Source: Halogeometricum pallidum JCM 14848 (GTDB lineage: Archaea; Halobacteriota; Halobacteria; Halobacteriales; Haloferacaceae). From it: a stretch of 64,000 nucleotides of DNA. A model generated the notes under the pieces. It saw only the letters and a list, made by a program, of their open reading frames with translations, was not told where the DNA came from and did not search any database. The translations under genes and the position numbers were made by a program. The stretch spans positions 1 through 64,000 of the forward strand of contig NZ_AOIV01000010.1 in NCBI RefSeq assembly GCF_000337095.1, given 5' to 3'. Each line of letters starts with the position of its first letter. Within the stretch, counting starts at the first letter, position 1. Positions 26,668 through 35,519 of this stretch are shown piece after piece.

Positions 26668-28361
26668 CGGGTCTCCTCCTCCAGAGCGGACTGCTGCCGG
26701 AAGGGCTCAATGTCTCGTTCAAACTCGTCCCGGCCATCATGGTCACGGCGATGCTCCTCCTGTTTCTCGCCATCGGCTACGCGTTCAAGGTGGCCGACGC
26801 CGAGGGGATGTGGGTCGGCGGCCGGTCCATCGGGAACGTGGAGAACGGCATGGCAATCGGCGCCAACTGGATGTCCGCGGCGTCGTATCTCGGGATGGCC
26901 GCGCTCATCGCCCTCTCGGGGTTCTACGGGCTGGCGTTCATCGTCGGCTGGTCGGCGGGCTACTTCATCCTCCTCATCTTCATGGCGGCGCAGATGCGGC
27001 GGTTCGGCAAGTACACCGCACCGGACTTCGTCGGCGACCGCTTCAACTCCGACGGCGCCCGCGCCATCGCGGCGGTGACGACGTTCCTCATCGGGTTCGT
27101 CTACGCCATCGGACAGGCCCGCGGTATGGGTCTCGTCGGCGTCTACATCTTCGGCGACATCGGCATCCCGGGGCTCAGCGGCTACCAGTCGATGGTCGTC
27201 GCCATGATGGCCATCACCGTCGGCTACCTGACGCTGTCGGGGATGCTCGGCGCGACGAAGAACATGGCCGTCCAGTACGTCATCCTCATCATCGCCTTCC
27301 TCGCGGGCCTGTACGCCGTCGGCTTCACGCAGGGCTACTCCACGGTGCTCCCGCAGATCGAGTACGGAGCGCTGATAAGCCAACTCGGCAGCGAGTTCAG
27401 CGAACCGTTCGTGAACGAGAGCTACTATCTCTGGATCGCCACGGCGTTCTCCTTGGTCGTCGGTACCTGCGGCCTCCCGCACGTGCTCGTTCGGTTCTAC
27501 ACCGTCGAGAGCGAGCGGACCGCCCGCTGGTCGACCGTGTGGGGTCTCGGGTTCATCCTGCTCCTCTACCTGAGCGCGCCCGCGTTCGCGGCGTTCGGCA
27601 CGGACCTCTACGCGAAGAACATCGGCGCGGTGTACGGCGACCCCGGCATGACAAGCGCCGCGGGCGACGTCATCGTCGTGCTGGCGGCGCAACTGGCGAA
27701 CCTCCCGACGTGGTTCGTCGGCCTCGTCGCCGCCGGCGGTATCGCCGCGGCCATCGCCACTACGGCCGGCCTGTTCATCGCCGGGTCCTCGGCCATCGCC
27801 CACGACATCTACGTCAACATCATCAACGAGGACGCGACCCAGCGACAGCAGGTGCTCGTCGGCCGACTTAGCATCGTCTCCTTGGGCGTGTTCACGACGC
27901 TCGCGGCGTTGGACCCCGCGGCGCCCATCGCCGCGCTGGTCTCCTACGCGTTCTCGCTCGCCGGAGCGGTCCTGTTCCCGATGTTCTTTCTCGGACTCTG
28001 GTGGGAGAACACGAACCGGCAGGGCGCGCTGGCCGGGATGACCACCGGCCTCCTCATCTGGTTCACCCCCATCGTGAACGAGGTGCTGCCGAGTTACGGC
28101 CTGTTCGCGGGCGCGGCGGGCGCCGACGGCGTCCTCTCGCCCGTCCTCGCGCAGTGGCTTCCCGCCATCGGGTCCGCCCTCGTGGCCGTCCCCATCGTGT
28201 TCGCGGTCACCATCGGCGTCTCGTTGGTCACCGACGAACCGCCGCTCGAAACCAAACGGATGGTCAGACAGTGTCACAGCCCCGAGCCCATGGGGCAGCA
28301 GCAGACGGCGGAGGACGTGGTGGGCAACGACGGGAGCGGGGGGACTCCCGCGGACGACTAA
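26664..28361 (+). CDS. Sodium:solute symporter large subunit (ActP/VC_2705-like)
   Basis: 565 residues with about 13 membrane helices. The SSS-family signatures are visible: MWVGGRSIGNVENGMAIGANWMSAASYLG, the GKYTAPDFVGDRF loop and the LPHVLVRFYTV segment after helix 6. Close relatives carry acetate or other small organic acids with Na+. The pairing with a DUF4212 subunit is characteristic. The C-terminal 30 residues are disordered and acidic. It is translationally coupled to DUF4212 by a four-base overlap and followed 11 bases later by a universal stress protein, so it is part of one operon. Confidence 0.9.
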   Translation: MTGLLLQSGLLPEGLNVSFKLVPAIMVTAMLLLFLAIGYAFKVADAEGMWVGGRSIGNVENGMAIGANWMSAASYLGMAALIALSGFYGLAFIVGWSAGYFILLIFMAAQMRRFGKYTAPDFVGDRFNSDGARAIAAVTTFLIGFVYAIGQARGMGLVGVYIFGDIGIPGLSGYQSMVVAMMAITVGYLTLSGMLGATKNMAVQYVILIIAFLAGLYAVGFTQGYSTVLPQIEYGALISQLGSEFSEPFVNESYYLWIATAFSLVVGTCGLPHVLVRFYTVESERTARWSTVWGLGFILLLYLSAPAFAAFGTDLYAKNIGAVYGDPGMTSAAGDVIVVLAAQLANLPTWFVGLVAAGGIAAAIATTAGLFIAGSSAIAHDIYVNIINEDATQRQQVLVGRLSIVSLGVFTTLAALDPAAPIAALVSYAFSLAGAVLFPMFFLGLWWENTNRQGALAGMTTGLLIWFTPIVNEVLPSYGLFAGAAGADGVLSPVLAQWLPAIGSALVAVPIVFAVTIGVSLVTDEPPLETKRMVRQCHSPEPMGQQQTAEDVVGNDGSGGTPADD

Positions 28362-28372
28362 TCGACTCGACC

Positions 28373-28837
28373 ATGTACGAACACATCCTGGTTCCGACGG
28401 ACGGCAGCGACACGTCGCGGCAGGCGGTCGAACAGGCCGTCGACCTCGCCGAGAAGTACGGCGCGACGGTGCACGCCCTCTACGTCATCGACGTGAACGC
28501 GACGAGTTACTCGCTCGGCGCCGAACAGGTCGACCGCATCCGGAGCGGTCACCTCGACGAGATGCCCGAGGTGAAGGGGGCGGCCGAGAAGGCCACCGGC
28601 TACGTCGCGGACGCGGCCCGCGAACGCGGCGTCCCCGCCGAGGAGCACATCACCGCGGGCGAACCCGCCCGCGCCATCCGGAAGTTCGTCGAGGAGAACG
28701 ACATCGACCTCGTCGTGATGGGGTCGCACGGACGCTCGGGCCTCTCGCGCGTCGTCCTCGGCAGCGTCGCCGAGAAGGTGCTCCGCCGGACCCGACTGCC
28801 GGTGCTCGTCGTCGACAACGAGGGGGCCGAGTCGTGA
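28373..28837 (+). CDS. Universal stress protein (UspA family)
   Basis: 154-residue Usp domain, beginning MYEHILVPTDGSDTSR. The C-terminal GSHGRSGLSRVVLGSVAEKVLR matches the G-2x-G-9x-G-S/T ATP-binding motif, so it should bind ATP. In haloarchaea such genes often accompany transporters and probably regulate them. It follows the symporter by 11 bases and its TGA overlaps the GTG start of the next small membrane protein (28834-28837). Confidence 0.92.
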   Translation: MYEHILVPTDGSDTSRQAVEQAVDLAEKYGATVHALYVIDVNATSYSLGAEQVDRIRSGHLDEMPEVKGAAEKATGYVADAARERGVPAEEHITAGEPARAIRKFVEENDIDLVVMGSHGRSGLSRVVLGSVAEKVLRRTRLPVLVVDNEGAES

Positions 28838-29058
28838 ACTCCTCGTCGGGTCCCGTCGACACCCTCCGAGAGCACGGGTCGGGGATGCTCGCAGACCTCA
28901 CCTTCGCCATCGGGTGGGTCGTGGCCGTCTCCCTGTTCTTCGAGTTCGTGCAGGGACCGCAGTGGGCCTACTACCTGTTCATGGTCGCCGGCGTGGCGGC
29001 GTACTTCGGGTTCTTCTGGTCGTTGGACGTGGCGCGGGAGCAGCGAAAGAGGAGTTGA
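28834..29058 (+). CDS. Small two-helix membrane protein in the symporter operon
   Basis: 74 residues with two predicted membrane helices (about 20-40 and 44-62), and charged ends. GTG 28834 overlaps the Usp stop as GTGA, so translation is coupled. I know no named family; the position at the end of a symporter/Usp operon suggests an accessory role. Confidence 0.65.
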   Translation: MNSSSGPVDTLREHGSGMLADLTFAIGWVVAVSLFFEFVQGPQWAYYLFMVAGVAAYFGFFWSLDVAREQRKRS

Positions 29059-29148
29059 ACGCCCACAAATAGCTGAGTCTCATCTTCAAACCGGCCGGCG
29101 GTGACAAAGAATGTCGCACCGCGCGGAGCGAACGAAGTGAGCGGAGCG

Positions 29149-29224
29149 CGGCTCCTTTTTGGTCCAGCTTTTTGCGAGGAGCGGTTCGCTCGAAGAGCGA
29201 ACCCGACGAAGTAAAAAGGTGGAG
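29149..29224. repeat. Palindromic repeat element, copy 2
   Basis: Left end CTCCTTTTTGGTCCAGCTTTTTG, right end AAAAAGGTGGAG, matching copy 1 at 25674. The outer CCAGCTTTTT/AAAAAGGTGG arms pair with one mismatch. The centre carries a perfect 9-bp hairpin (29183-29191 with 29195-29203, loop GAA). It ends one base before the 3' end of tRNA-Pro (29225). The stretch just upstream (29117-29148) is also repetitive (GGAGCGAACGAAGTGAGCGGAGC). Confidence 0.7.
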
Positions 29225-29295
29225 TGGGACCGCTGAGAGTCGAACTCAGGTCCTACCGACCCCATCGGCAGAGGATACCACTACCCCACGGTCCC
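29225..29295 (-). tRNA. tRNA-Pro (anticodon GGG)
   Basis: 71 bases on the minus strand. Acceptor stem GGGACCG pairs with CGGTCCC, discriminator base A, no encoded CCA. The anticodon stem TGCCG/CGGTA encloses a seven-base loop ATGGGGT, giving anticodon GGG for proline (CCC). The T-arm is CTGAG TTCGACT CTCAG. No intron. The element at 29149-29224 reaches within one base of its 3' end. Confidence 0.92.
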
Positions 29296-29389
29296 AGGGT
29301 GTATTCGATGAAATGCGCGTGTGACCGTTAAGTGCTTCGCTTCGAGTCGACGCCGGTACGGAATGGCACGCCGGCGGACCGGCCGACGG

Positions 29390-30487
29390 TCACTCTCCGG
29401 AGTCGGCGTCCGCGTCGCGCGGGACGACCAAGTCCCCGTCGTCGCGGACGGCCATGCTCAGGACGGGGTCGCCCTCGTAGGCGACCAACCCCTCGCGCCG
29501 GGCGACGACGTAACCGTCGTGCTCCGTCTCGACCGTATCGATGCGCTCGCCCTGCGGCGTCACCACGTCGGCGACGGCGTCGCCCGACTCGACGGCATCG
29601 CCCGGTTCGACGCGGTGGCGGACGAGGCCGGCCGTCTCCGTCCGCGGGTGGACCGCGCGGCGCACCGGGTAGTCGACGGGGGCGGTCGGGACGCCCGCGC
29701 CGGGGTCGTCGACGTCGTCGGGGACGTCCGCCGCGTCGAGCATGCCGAGTTCGACGAGGACGCCGTAGACGCCCGCGACGCCTGCTGCGCGAACGTCCTC
29801 CTCGACGACGCTGTGGCCGCCGAGTTCGACGGTGACGGCGGGGACGCCGGCGGCGTTCAGCGCCGCGCCGGCCGTCGAGCGCTGGAGGGCCTGTTCGACG
29901 TACTCCGCGGCGGGGTACTCCGTGAGCACCGGAAAGCCGCACGCCGACGCGAGGCGATCCAGTTCGGCGGCCAGTTCCTCGGCCGCCGATTCGTCCCGGC
30001 GTTCGCCGTACAGCACCCGGTCGCGGATGACGAACGGCATCGACCCGATTTGGGCGGTGTGGAGGTCGACGAGGGCGTCCGCCGACTCGGCGAACGCCTC
30101 GTACAGTCGCTCGTCGATTCGCTCCTGCACGCCCGGCGGGCGCGAGGACGCGGACTCGGGGTCCGGGAAGTAGCGGTTCGGGTCGTCGTCGCCGTAGTAG
30201 GACTGCCGCGCGTTGCGGCGGAGACCAGCGGGGTTGACGACGGGCACGCAGACGACGGTGCCCGAGAGGCCCTCCGCGAGGTCCCCGCGCATCGCGTCCT
30301 GCGCGACGGCGACGCCCGTCGCCTCGTCGCCGTGAACGCCGCCGGTGAGCCACAGCGTCGGCCCTTCGGACTCGCCCTCGGCGACCACGAGGGGGAGGCG
30401 TTCCGTCCCGCCGGTCGGGAGGTCCGTCGCCTCGAACCACCCGCGGACGACCGCTCCGGGTTCGGACTCGACGCTTCCGAGATTCAT
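29390..30487 (-). CDS. M14/AstE-type zinc deacylase (succinylglutamate desuccinylase/aspartoacylase family)
   Basis: 365 residues. The metal-binding GGVHGDE (His52, Glu55) and DLHT (His142) motifs are intact, followed by VNPAGLRRNAR and a C-terminal beta-rich domain (biotinyl-like, from about residue 275). The family removes acyl groups from N-acyl amino acids or acts on related amides. Alternative substrates such as N-acetyl-glutamate are conceivable but not shown. It is upstream of tRNA-Pro and downstream of the cbf5 cluster on the same strand, with a 53-base gap to cbf5. Confidence 0.85.
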   Translation of the reverse strand: MNLGSVESEPGAVVRGWFEATDLPTGGTERLPLVVAEGESEGPTLWLTGGVHGDEATGVAVAQDAMRGDLAEGLSGTVVCVPVVNPAGLRRNARQSYYGDDDPNRYFPDPESASSRPPGVQERIDERLYEAFAESADALVDLHTAQIGSMPFVIRDRVLYGERRDESAAEELAAELDRLASACGFPVLTEYPAAEYVEQALQRSTAGAALNAAGVPAVTVELGGHSVVEEDVRAAGVAGVYGVLVELGMLDAADVPDDVDDPGAGVPTAPVDYPVRRAVHPRTETAGLVRHRVEPGDAVESGDAVADVVTPQGERIDTVETEHDGYVVARREGLVAYEGDPVLSMAVRDDGDLVVPRDADADSGE

Positions 30488-30540
30488 ATCTCGGCGTCAC
30501 GGTCGGCGGGCAAAAGCGGTCGGGTCGCGGAGAAACGCAG

Positions 30541-31413
30541 TCAGATCAGCACGCGTTCGAGCGAGACGACCTCGCCCGAATCGGCCTCGGGGTCGCCAAC
30601 GAGGCGGCCGAGACAGACGGCGGCGTCGTCCGGCGTGACGCAGGCGACGAGCGACCCCCGGTCGGCGTCGTCCGTCTCGAACACGCCGGGCGCGTACACC
30701 GGCGCGCCCTCGGCCACCTGCTCGGCCGCGGAGTAGGCGATAGTGACGTGCGGCAGGTGCGAGAGGGCGCGTTCGGCCGGCGCGACCACCTCGCGCAGGA
30801 CGCTCTCGTCGCCCTCCTCGGCGAACGCGAGGGCGTCCGAGAGGTCGTACAGGCTCTTCAGCGTCGAATCGTCGAAGGGGTCCGTCGCGGTGCGGCGGAG
30901 GTGGCCCATGTGCGCGCCCGTGCCGGCCGCGAGGCCGACGTCGTGACAGAGCTTTCTGATATAGGTCCCGCTCTCACAGCGGATGCGGAGCAGCGCCTGT
31001 CGGTCCGCCACCTCCAACACGTCGAGGTCGTACACCTCCCGCGAGCGGAGTCGGCGCGAGACGGCGCTCTTTCTGGGCGGCTTCTGGTACACCTCCCCTT
31101 CGAACTCGGCGACGACGGCCTCGAGGTCCGAGGGCGCGGACCCGTGCAGTTCCAGCACGGAGACGTACTCCTTCGAGCCTTCGAGGAACACCTGCGCCAT
31201 GCGGGTGGCGTCGCCGAGGAGCGTCGGGAGACAGCCCGTCACCTTGGGGTCGAGCGTGCCGGCGTGGGCCGCCCGTTCGACGCCCGTCATGTCCCGCACC
31301 CACGCGGCGACTTGGTGCGCCGAGGGGCCGGGCGGTTTGTCGAGGTTGACGACGCCGAACGACAGCAACGCCTCAAGCGAGCGGTCGTCGGGGGGGTCGC
31401 GGAGGTCAGTCAC
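30541..31413 (-). CDS. cbf5: tRNA/rRNA pseudouridine synthase Cbf5
   Basis: 290 residues. The TruB-family catalytic motif HAGTLDPKVTG places the nucleophile Asp55, and the VVNLDKPPGPSAHQV opening and GTYIRKLCHD motifs are typical. A C-terminal PUA domain follows (about residues 215-290). Archaeal Cbf5 is the H/ACA RNP catalytic subunit and can also modify tRNA position 55. It is separated from cmk by three bases and is last in the adk-DUF106-cmk-cbf5 order found across archaea. Confidence 0.96.
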   Translation of the reverse strand: MTDLRDPPDDRSLEALLSFGVVNLDKPPGPSAHQVAAWVRDMTGVERAAHAGTLDPKVTGCLPTLLGDATRMAQVFLEGSKEYVSVLELHGSAPSDLEAVVAEFEGEVYQKPPRKSAVSRRLRSREVYDLDVLEVADRQALLRIRCESGTYIRKLCHDVGLAAGTGAHMGHLRRTATDPFDDSTLKSLYDLSDALAFAEEGDESVLREVVAPAERALSHLPHVTIAYSAAEQVAEGAPVYAPGVFETDDADRGSLVACVTPDDAAVCLGRLVGDPEADSGEVVSLERVLI

Positions 31414-31416
31414 GGG

Positions 31417-31995
31417 TCAGAAGTCGTACTCGACGCCCTCGACGGGGAACTTCCCTTCGTCGTCGTCGGGGTCGTAGGCGTCGACGGCGGCTTTCAGAAT
31501 GTCCGGGACGTCCTCTTGACTCCACCGGGCGGTGTTGAGCGTCACGTCGTAGATGCCGAGGTCGGTGATGTCAATGTTGTAGTACTCCTGATAGCGCAGC
31601 GCTTCGCTCTGGGCGCGCGCGTACGTCTCCTCGCGGGCGAGTTCGACCGACTTTCCCTCTCGCTCGGCGATGCGGGTGGCGCGGACGTCCAGCGGTGCGT
31701 CCAGCCACAGGCGGACGTCGGCGGCGTCGCCGGCCAACCACCCGGCGAGTCGCGACTCCAACAGTACGTCGTCGCGTTCCAACGCGATAGACCGGAGGCG
31801 GCGGTCCAAATCGCGGTCGATCTGTCCGTTCTCCTCGGCGAGTTTGTTGAACTCGACTGCCGTCATCCCCCGTTCGGCGGCGAGTTGGCGAAAGATGTCG
31901 CCGCCGGAGATATGGTCGAGGTCGAACGCCTCGGCGAGCGTTTCGGCGGTCGTACTTTTTCCGGCGCCCGGCGGACCGGAGACGGTGAGCAACAT
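31417..31995 (-). CDS. cmk: Cytidylate kinase (archaeal Cmk)
   Basis: 192 residues. The P-loop GPPGAGKST (residues 7-15) follows directly after the start. The helical [29 protein letters not shown] and RIAEREGKS regions fit the archaeal Cmk family, which phosphorylates CMP/dCMP. ATG 31995. The three-base gap to cbf5 and the 101-base gap from DUF106 keep the standard archaeal order. Confidence 0.95.
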   Translation of the reverse strand: MLLTVSGPPGAGKSTTAETLAEAFDLDHISGGDIFRQLAAERGMTAVEFNKLAEENGQIDRDLDRRLRSIALERDDVLLESRLAGWLAGDAADVRLWLDAPLDVRATRIAEREGKSVELAREETYARAQSEALRYQEYYNIDITDLGIYDVTLNTARWSQEDVPDILKAAVDAYDPDDDEGKFPVEGVEYDF

Positions 31996-32096
31996 AGAGA
32001 CTCTCGGACGGTCCCGCTAAAAGAGGTTGTCTTTGCCGACGGGTGTGCCGTTCCGTGTCGAACGGATCGAGCGGTGCGGGACGCCCGCCCGCGCGA

Positions 32097-33032
32097 CTAC
32101 GACGCCGACGGCGAGATGTCGATGTTGAGGCTCTTGCGGATGATCTGGGTGAACCCCATCGAGCAGAGGAAGTACCAGATAATCCACGCCTGCATCGGGC
32201 CGAGGACGCCCTCGGTCCACTCGACGCTCCCGACGAGGGGCAGGACGATGTTCCCCATCGTGACGTGCGGGTCGGCGTTGCCGCCGACGCCGATGGCCCA
32301 GTACATCCAGAGGAACGCCGGGATGGTGATGAACATGATCCACACCATCGGGCGGAACTGCTCTTTGAACATCCCCAACTGGTCGCCCATCGCCTCCATC
32401 TGCTCTTCTTGGATGGCGTCGAGCGCTTCGTCGTCGCCCGCCTCGCGGGCCTCCTTCTGCCGCTTCTGGATGTCCTTCATGCGCTCTTGGTAGGCCCCCA
32501 TCTTCTCCATGTTCATGAGGTTCGCCTGCAGGAGCGTCGAGTACAGCCCTGTCGCCAGCGCGATGACCATGATGACCGCGTAGAACGGGAGCAGTTCCGT
32601 CAGCGGTCCGAGAACGACGTCCATCGCGGAGCCGATGATGTCGCGGAGGGGCTTCCAGCCGTAGGCGGCGAACAGACCGACCGTGACGACGCCCGCCATC
32701 TTGTCGTACATCGACCACGAGGAGTCCTCGTCGTCGAGATCGACCGAGGAGGCGGTCGAAGACGAGGACGAGGCCGGGGACGCGGCGGTCGCCGACGCCT
32801 CCTCCAGACCGGCGCGCGTCGCCTCGGCGTCGGCGAGTTCGAAGCCCTCGTCGCCGTCGACGAGGACGCCCTTCTCGATGAGCCGACCCCAGTGGCCGCT
32901 CGTGATGTCTCCCTTCACGTCGACCCACCTGACCTCGCCGTCGTCGGACCGCGCCAGGACGGTCTCGACGGCGCTCCGCATCTCCGGGTCGGAGGAGACG
33001 AGGTCCCGCACCTTCGCTTCGATTCGTGCCAT
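32097..33032 (-). CDS. DUF106/EMC3-like YidC-superfamily membrane insertase
   Basis: 311 residues. The N-terminal ~110 are soluble and end in a Ser/Ala-rich linker (SASSSSSTASSV-type). Three or four membrane helices follow, with a charged coiled coil between (MEKMGAYQERMKDIQKRQKEAREAG). This is the archaeal DUF106 architecture, related to YidC/EMC3/TMCO1 insertases that place membrane proteins at the Sec translocon. It lies in the conserved adk-DUF106-cmk cluster. An N-terminal domain of this length is extra compared with short archaeal homologues. Confidence 0.9.
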   Translation of the reverse strand: MARIEAKVRDLVSSDPEMRSAVETVLARSDDGEVRWVDVKGDITSGHWGRLIEKGVLVDGDEGFELADAEATRAGLEEASATAASPASSSSSTASSVDLDDEDSSWSMYDKMAGVVTVGLFAAYGWKPLRDIIGSAMDVVLGPLTELLPFYAVIMVIALATGLYSTLLQANLMNMEKMGAYQERMKDIQKRQKEAREAGDDEALDAIQEEQMEAMGDQLGMFKEQFRPMVWIMFITIPAFLWMYWAIGVGGNADPHVTMGNIVLPLVGSVEWTEGVLGPMQAWIIWYFLCSMGFTQIIRKSLNIDISPSAS

Positions 33033-33153
33033 TGCCGAGAGAGTAGTTACTCACCGGTTATCAAGCTTTTACTCTTCGTCTCCGTTCCCGGCCTCGGAGA
33101 GACCGGCGCGCTGAGGGGCCGTGCCGGCGTGTGTGGGGTCGCGTCGCGTACCG

Positions 33154-33795
33154 CTACGCGTCCTCGACGGCGGCCGTCACGTCCTCGAACACCTCGTCCG
33201 GGGTCTGCTCGCCGTTCACCTCCGCGAGGACGCCCTCGTCGCGGTAGTGGTCGACGACGGGTTCGGTGTTCTCGTGGTAGACGCTCAGCCGTTCGCGAAC
33301 CGTCTCCTCGGTGTCGTCCTCCCGTTGGACGAGCGGCGACCCGCACTCGTCGCAGACGCCCTTCTCCTCGGGCGGGGCGAACTCGACGTGGTAGTTCGCG
33401 CCGCAGTCCGGGCAGACCCGGCGGCCGGTGAGTCGGTCAACGAGTTCCTCCTCGCTCACGTCGAGATAGACGACGGCGTCGAGGTCGGTTATCTCCGTGA
33501 GGTACTCCGCCTGGTCGAGGTTGCGCGGGTAGCCGTCGAGGACGTACCCGTCCGCCTCCTGCAGGGCGGTCTTCACTATCTCGTTGACCACGTCGTCGGG
33601 GACGAGTTCGCCCGCGTCCATGTACTCTCGGGGCGTGTCGTACTCGAAGTCCAGGTGGCTGATGTCCATCCCCTTGTTCGCCCGGAGGGCGTCGCCGGTG
33701 GTCACGTGTTCGAGGTCGAACTCGTCGGCGAGTCGCTTCGACTGCGTTCCCTTCCCGGCGCCGGGGGCGCCGAGCAGCAGGATGTGCTTACCCAT
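33154..33795 (-). CDS. adk: Adenylate kinase
   Basis: 213 residues, standard length. The P-loop GAPGAGKGT (residues 9-17) and DGYPRNLDQ are present, and the LID domain carries a zinc-binding CPDC...CDEC set. It interconverts AMP, ADP and ATP. ATG 33795 starts [12 protein letters not shown]; the longer frame extends antisense to the YeiH gene. Haloarchaeal adk normally follows secY. Here the divergent YeiH transporter occupies that place, so the cluster is separated from secY. Confidence 0.97.
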   Translation of the reverse strand: MGKHILLLGAPGAGKGTQSKRLADEFDLEHVTTGDALRANKGMDISHLDFEYDTPREYMDAGELVPDDVVNEIVKTALQEADGYVLDGYPRNLDQAEYLTEITDLDAVVYLDVSEEELVDRLTGRRVCPDCGANYHVEFAPPEEKGVCDECGSPLVQREDDTEETVRERLSVYHENTEPVVDHYRDEGVLAEVNGEQTPDEVFEDVTAAVEDA

Positions 33796-33987
33796 ATTCG
33801 ACCCATCCCGGGCCGTCGGTATAACGTTGAAGAAAGCGTCCGTCCTTTCGCGTTTCCCAGGGTCCCCGAGCGGAGTTCGAACCAACACAGTGAGGGTCCC
33901 ACGCGAACGAGGACGGACAATGCTGGACGCGACGCGCCCGACCGTCCCCGCCGCGCGGACGAACCTCGAACCGATCCCCCGCCGCCC

Positions 33988-34998
33988 GTGAACGACGGAG
34001 CGGTCGCCCGGCGCGCCGGTTCGGCCGCCGCCGCCGTTCCGGGCCTGCTCCTCCTCGCGGCGCTGGCCGGCCTCGCCTCCCTCGTCGCCGGCGCGGTGCC
34101 CGGACTGAACGCGCTCCTCCTCGCGGTGGCGTTCGGGGCCGTCCTCGCCAACGTCGTCGGCGTCCCGGACCGGGCGGCAGCGGGAGTCCGGTACCGCGGC
34201 GTCCTCCTCGAAGCCGGCATCGTTCTGCTCGGCGCGCGCGTCGCGTTCGCCGAACTCGTCGCGACCGGTCCCGTCGTGCTCGGACTCGCCGTCGCCGTCG
34301 TCGTCTTCGGCGTCGCGTTCGTCGAGTCGCTCGCCCGACGGGTCTTCGACCTCCGACGCAAGACGGCGTCGCTCCTCGCCGCGGGCGCGAGCGTCTGCGG
34401 CGTCTCCGCCGCGACGGCCATCGCGGGCACCATCGACGCCGACGGGGAGTCGCTGACGCACGTCGTCGCCGCCATCCTGCTTTTCGACGCGGTGACGCTC
34501 CTCGCGTTCCCCGTCGCCGGCGACCTGCTGAACCTCTCTCCGCGTCAGTTCGGCGTCTGGGCCGGCCTGAGCATGTACAGCACCGGTCCGGTCACCGCCG
34601 CCGGGTTCGCTCACTCCGCCGCGGCCGGACAGTGGGCGACGGTGACGAAACTGGCGCGGAACTCCCTGCTCGGCGTCGTCGCCCTCTGGTACGCGTTCCG
34701 CTACGCCGACCGCTCCACGAAATCAGGCGTGGCATCGCTGCTCGACGGCGTGCCGAACTTCCTCGCCGGGTTCGCGTTCGTCGCTCTCGCCGCGAACGCG
34801 GGGCTTCTCTCCCCGGGGATGCTCTCGGCTCTCGAAACGACGAGCGACGTTCTGTTCGCCCTCGCGTTCGCCGGACTCGGACTGGACGTCCGCGTCGCCG
34901 CGATGCGCGAGGCCGGCCTCGCGCCGGTGGCGGTGCTGGCCGTGTCGCTCGTCGCCGTCTCCGCCCTCGCCCTGTTCGCCGTGGTAACGCTCCTGTGA
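33988..34998 (+). CDS. YeiH-family putative transporter (UPF0324)
   Basis: 336 residues with about 10 membrane helices. It fits the YeiH/UPF0324 family (conserved hypothetical 698), implicated in sulfate or sulfonate export in bacteria. Conserved signatures are the [10 protein letters not shown] and [12 protein letters not shown] loops. GTG 33988 is the best start: the upstream frame runs through intergenic sequence with no conserved residues. It is divergent from adk across 192 bases. Confidence 0.85.
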   Translation: MNDGAVARRAGSAAAAVPGLLLLAALAGLASLVAGAVPGLNALLLAVAFGAVLANVVGVPDRAAAGVRYRGVLLEAGIVLLGARVAFAELVATGPVVLGLAVAVVVFGVAFVESLARRVFDLRRKTASLLAAGASVCGVSAATAIAGTIDADGESLTHVVAAILLFDAVTLLAFPVAGDLLNLSPRQFGVWAGLSMYSTGPVTAAGFAHSAAAGQWATVTKLARNSLLGVVALWYAFRYADRSTKSGVASLLDGVPNFLAGFAFVALAANAGLLSPGMLSALETTSDVLFALAFAGLGLDVRVAAMREAGLAPVAVLAVSLVAVSALALFAVVTLL

Positions 34999-35042
34999 CG
35001 GGTTTCACTCCGTTTTTCTATCGACGGGACGAAGGGGGGATT

Positions 35043-35441
35043 ATGACCAGATTCGACGCCGACGACCCGACGGAGCGACGGAAACTGTTCGCCGATGCGG
35101 TCGCCGCTCACCGGGAGCGCGCGAGTCCGTTCTTCACCGTCGAGGTCGACCCGAACCCCGAATCGGACGGCGAGGACGCGCCCGCGCCGTGGGTGCAGTT
35201 CGCCGACGGGACGTTCAACGTGGACGTGACCGACGAGGAACTCGAACGCGCGAAGTCGCTGCTCTCGGAGTTCCCCGAGTTCCGCATCGACGGGATGGAG
35301 TCGCCCGAGGAGTCCGAGGGGACGAACCTTCGCATCACCGCTCGGTCGGACGCGAACCGCCTCGCGGCGTTCGTCGACCGGACCTTCCGCGAGGTGTACG
35401 GCCGCGACGACGACTACCGCGCGTGGGTCGCCGCCGTCTGA
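35043..35441 (+). CDS. Small haloarchaeal protein of unknown function
   Basis: 132 acidic residues, MTRFDADDPTERRKLFADAVAAHR onward, with two alpha/beta units (PAPWVQFADGTFNVDVTDEE and a closing FVDRTFREVYG helix). No catalytic or metal motif. ATG 35043 is 44 bases after the YeiH stop, so it may be co-transcribed. Not recognised beyond a haloarchaeal family. Confidence 0.65.
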   Translation: MTRFDADDPTERRKLFADAVAAHRERASPFFTVEVDPNPESDGEDAPAPWVQFADGTFNVDVTDEELERAKSLLSEFPEFRIDGMESPEESEGTNLRITARSDANRLAAFVDRTFREVYGRDDDYRAWVAAV

Positions 35442-35519
35442 TCCGTCCCGCTCGAAGTTTCTGCGCGAGAGTGGGCCGGCCGCGGCAGAGTATTTCCCGG
35501 CGCGCGACGTACCCCGCCC

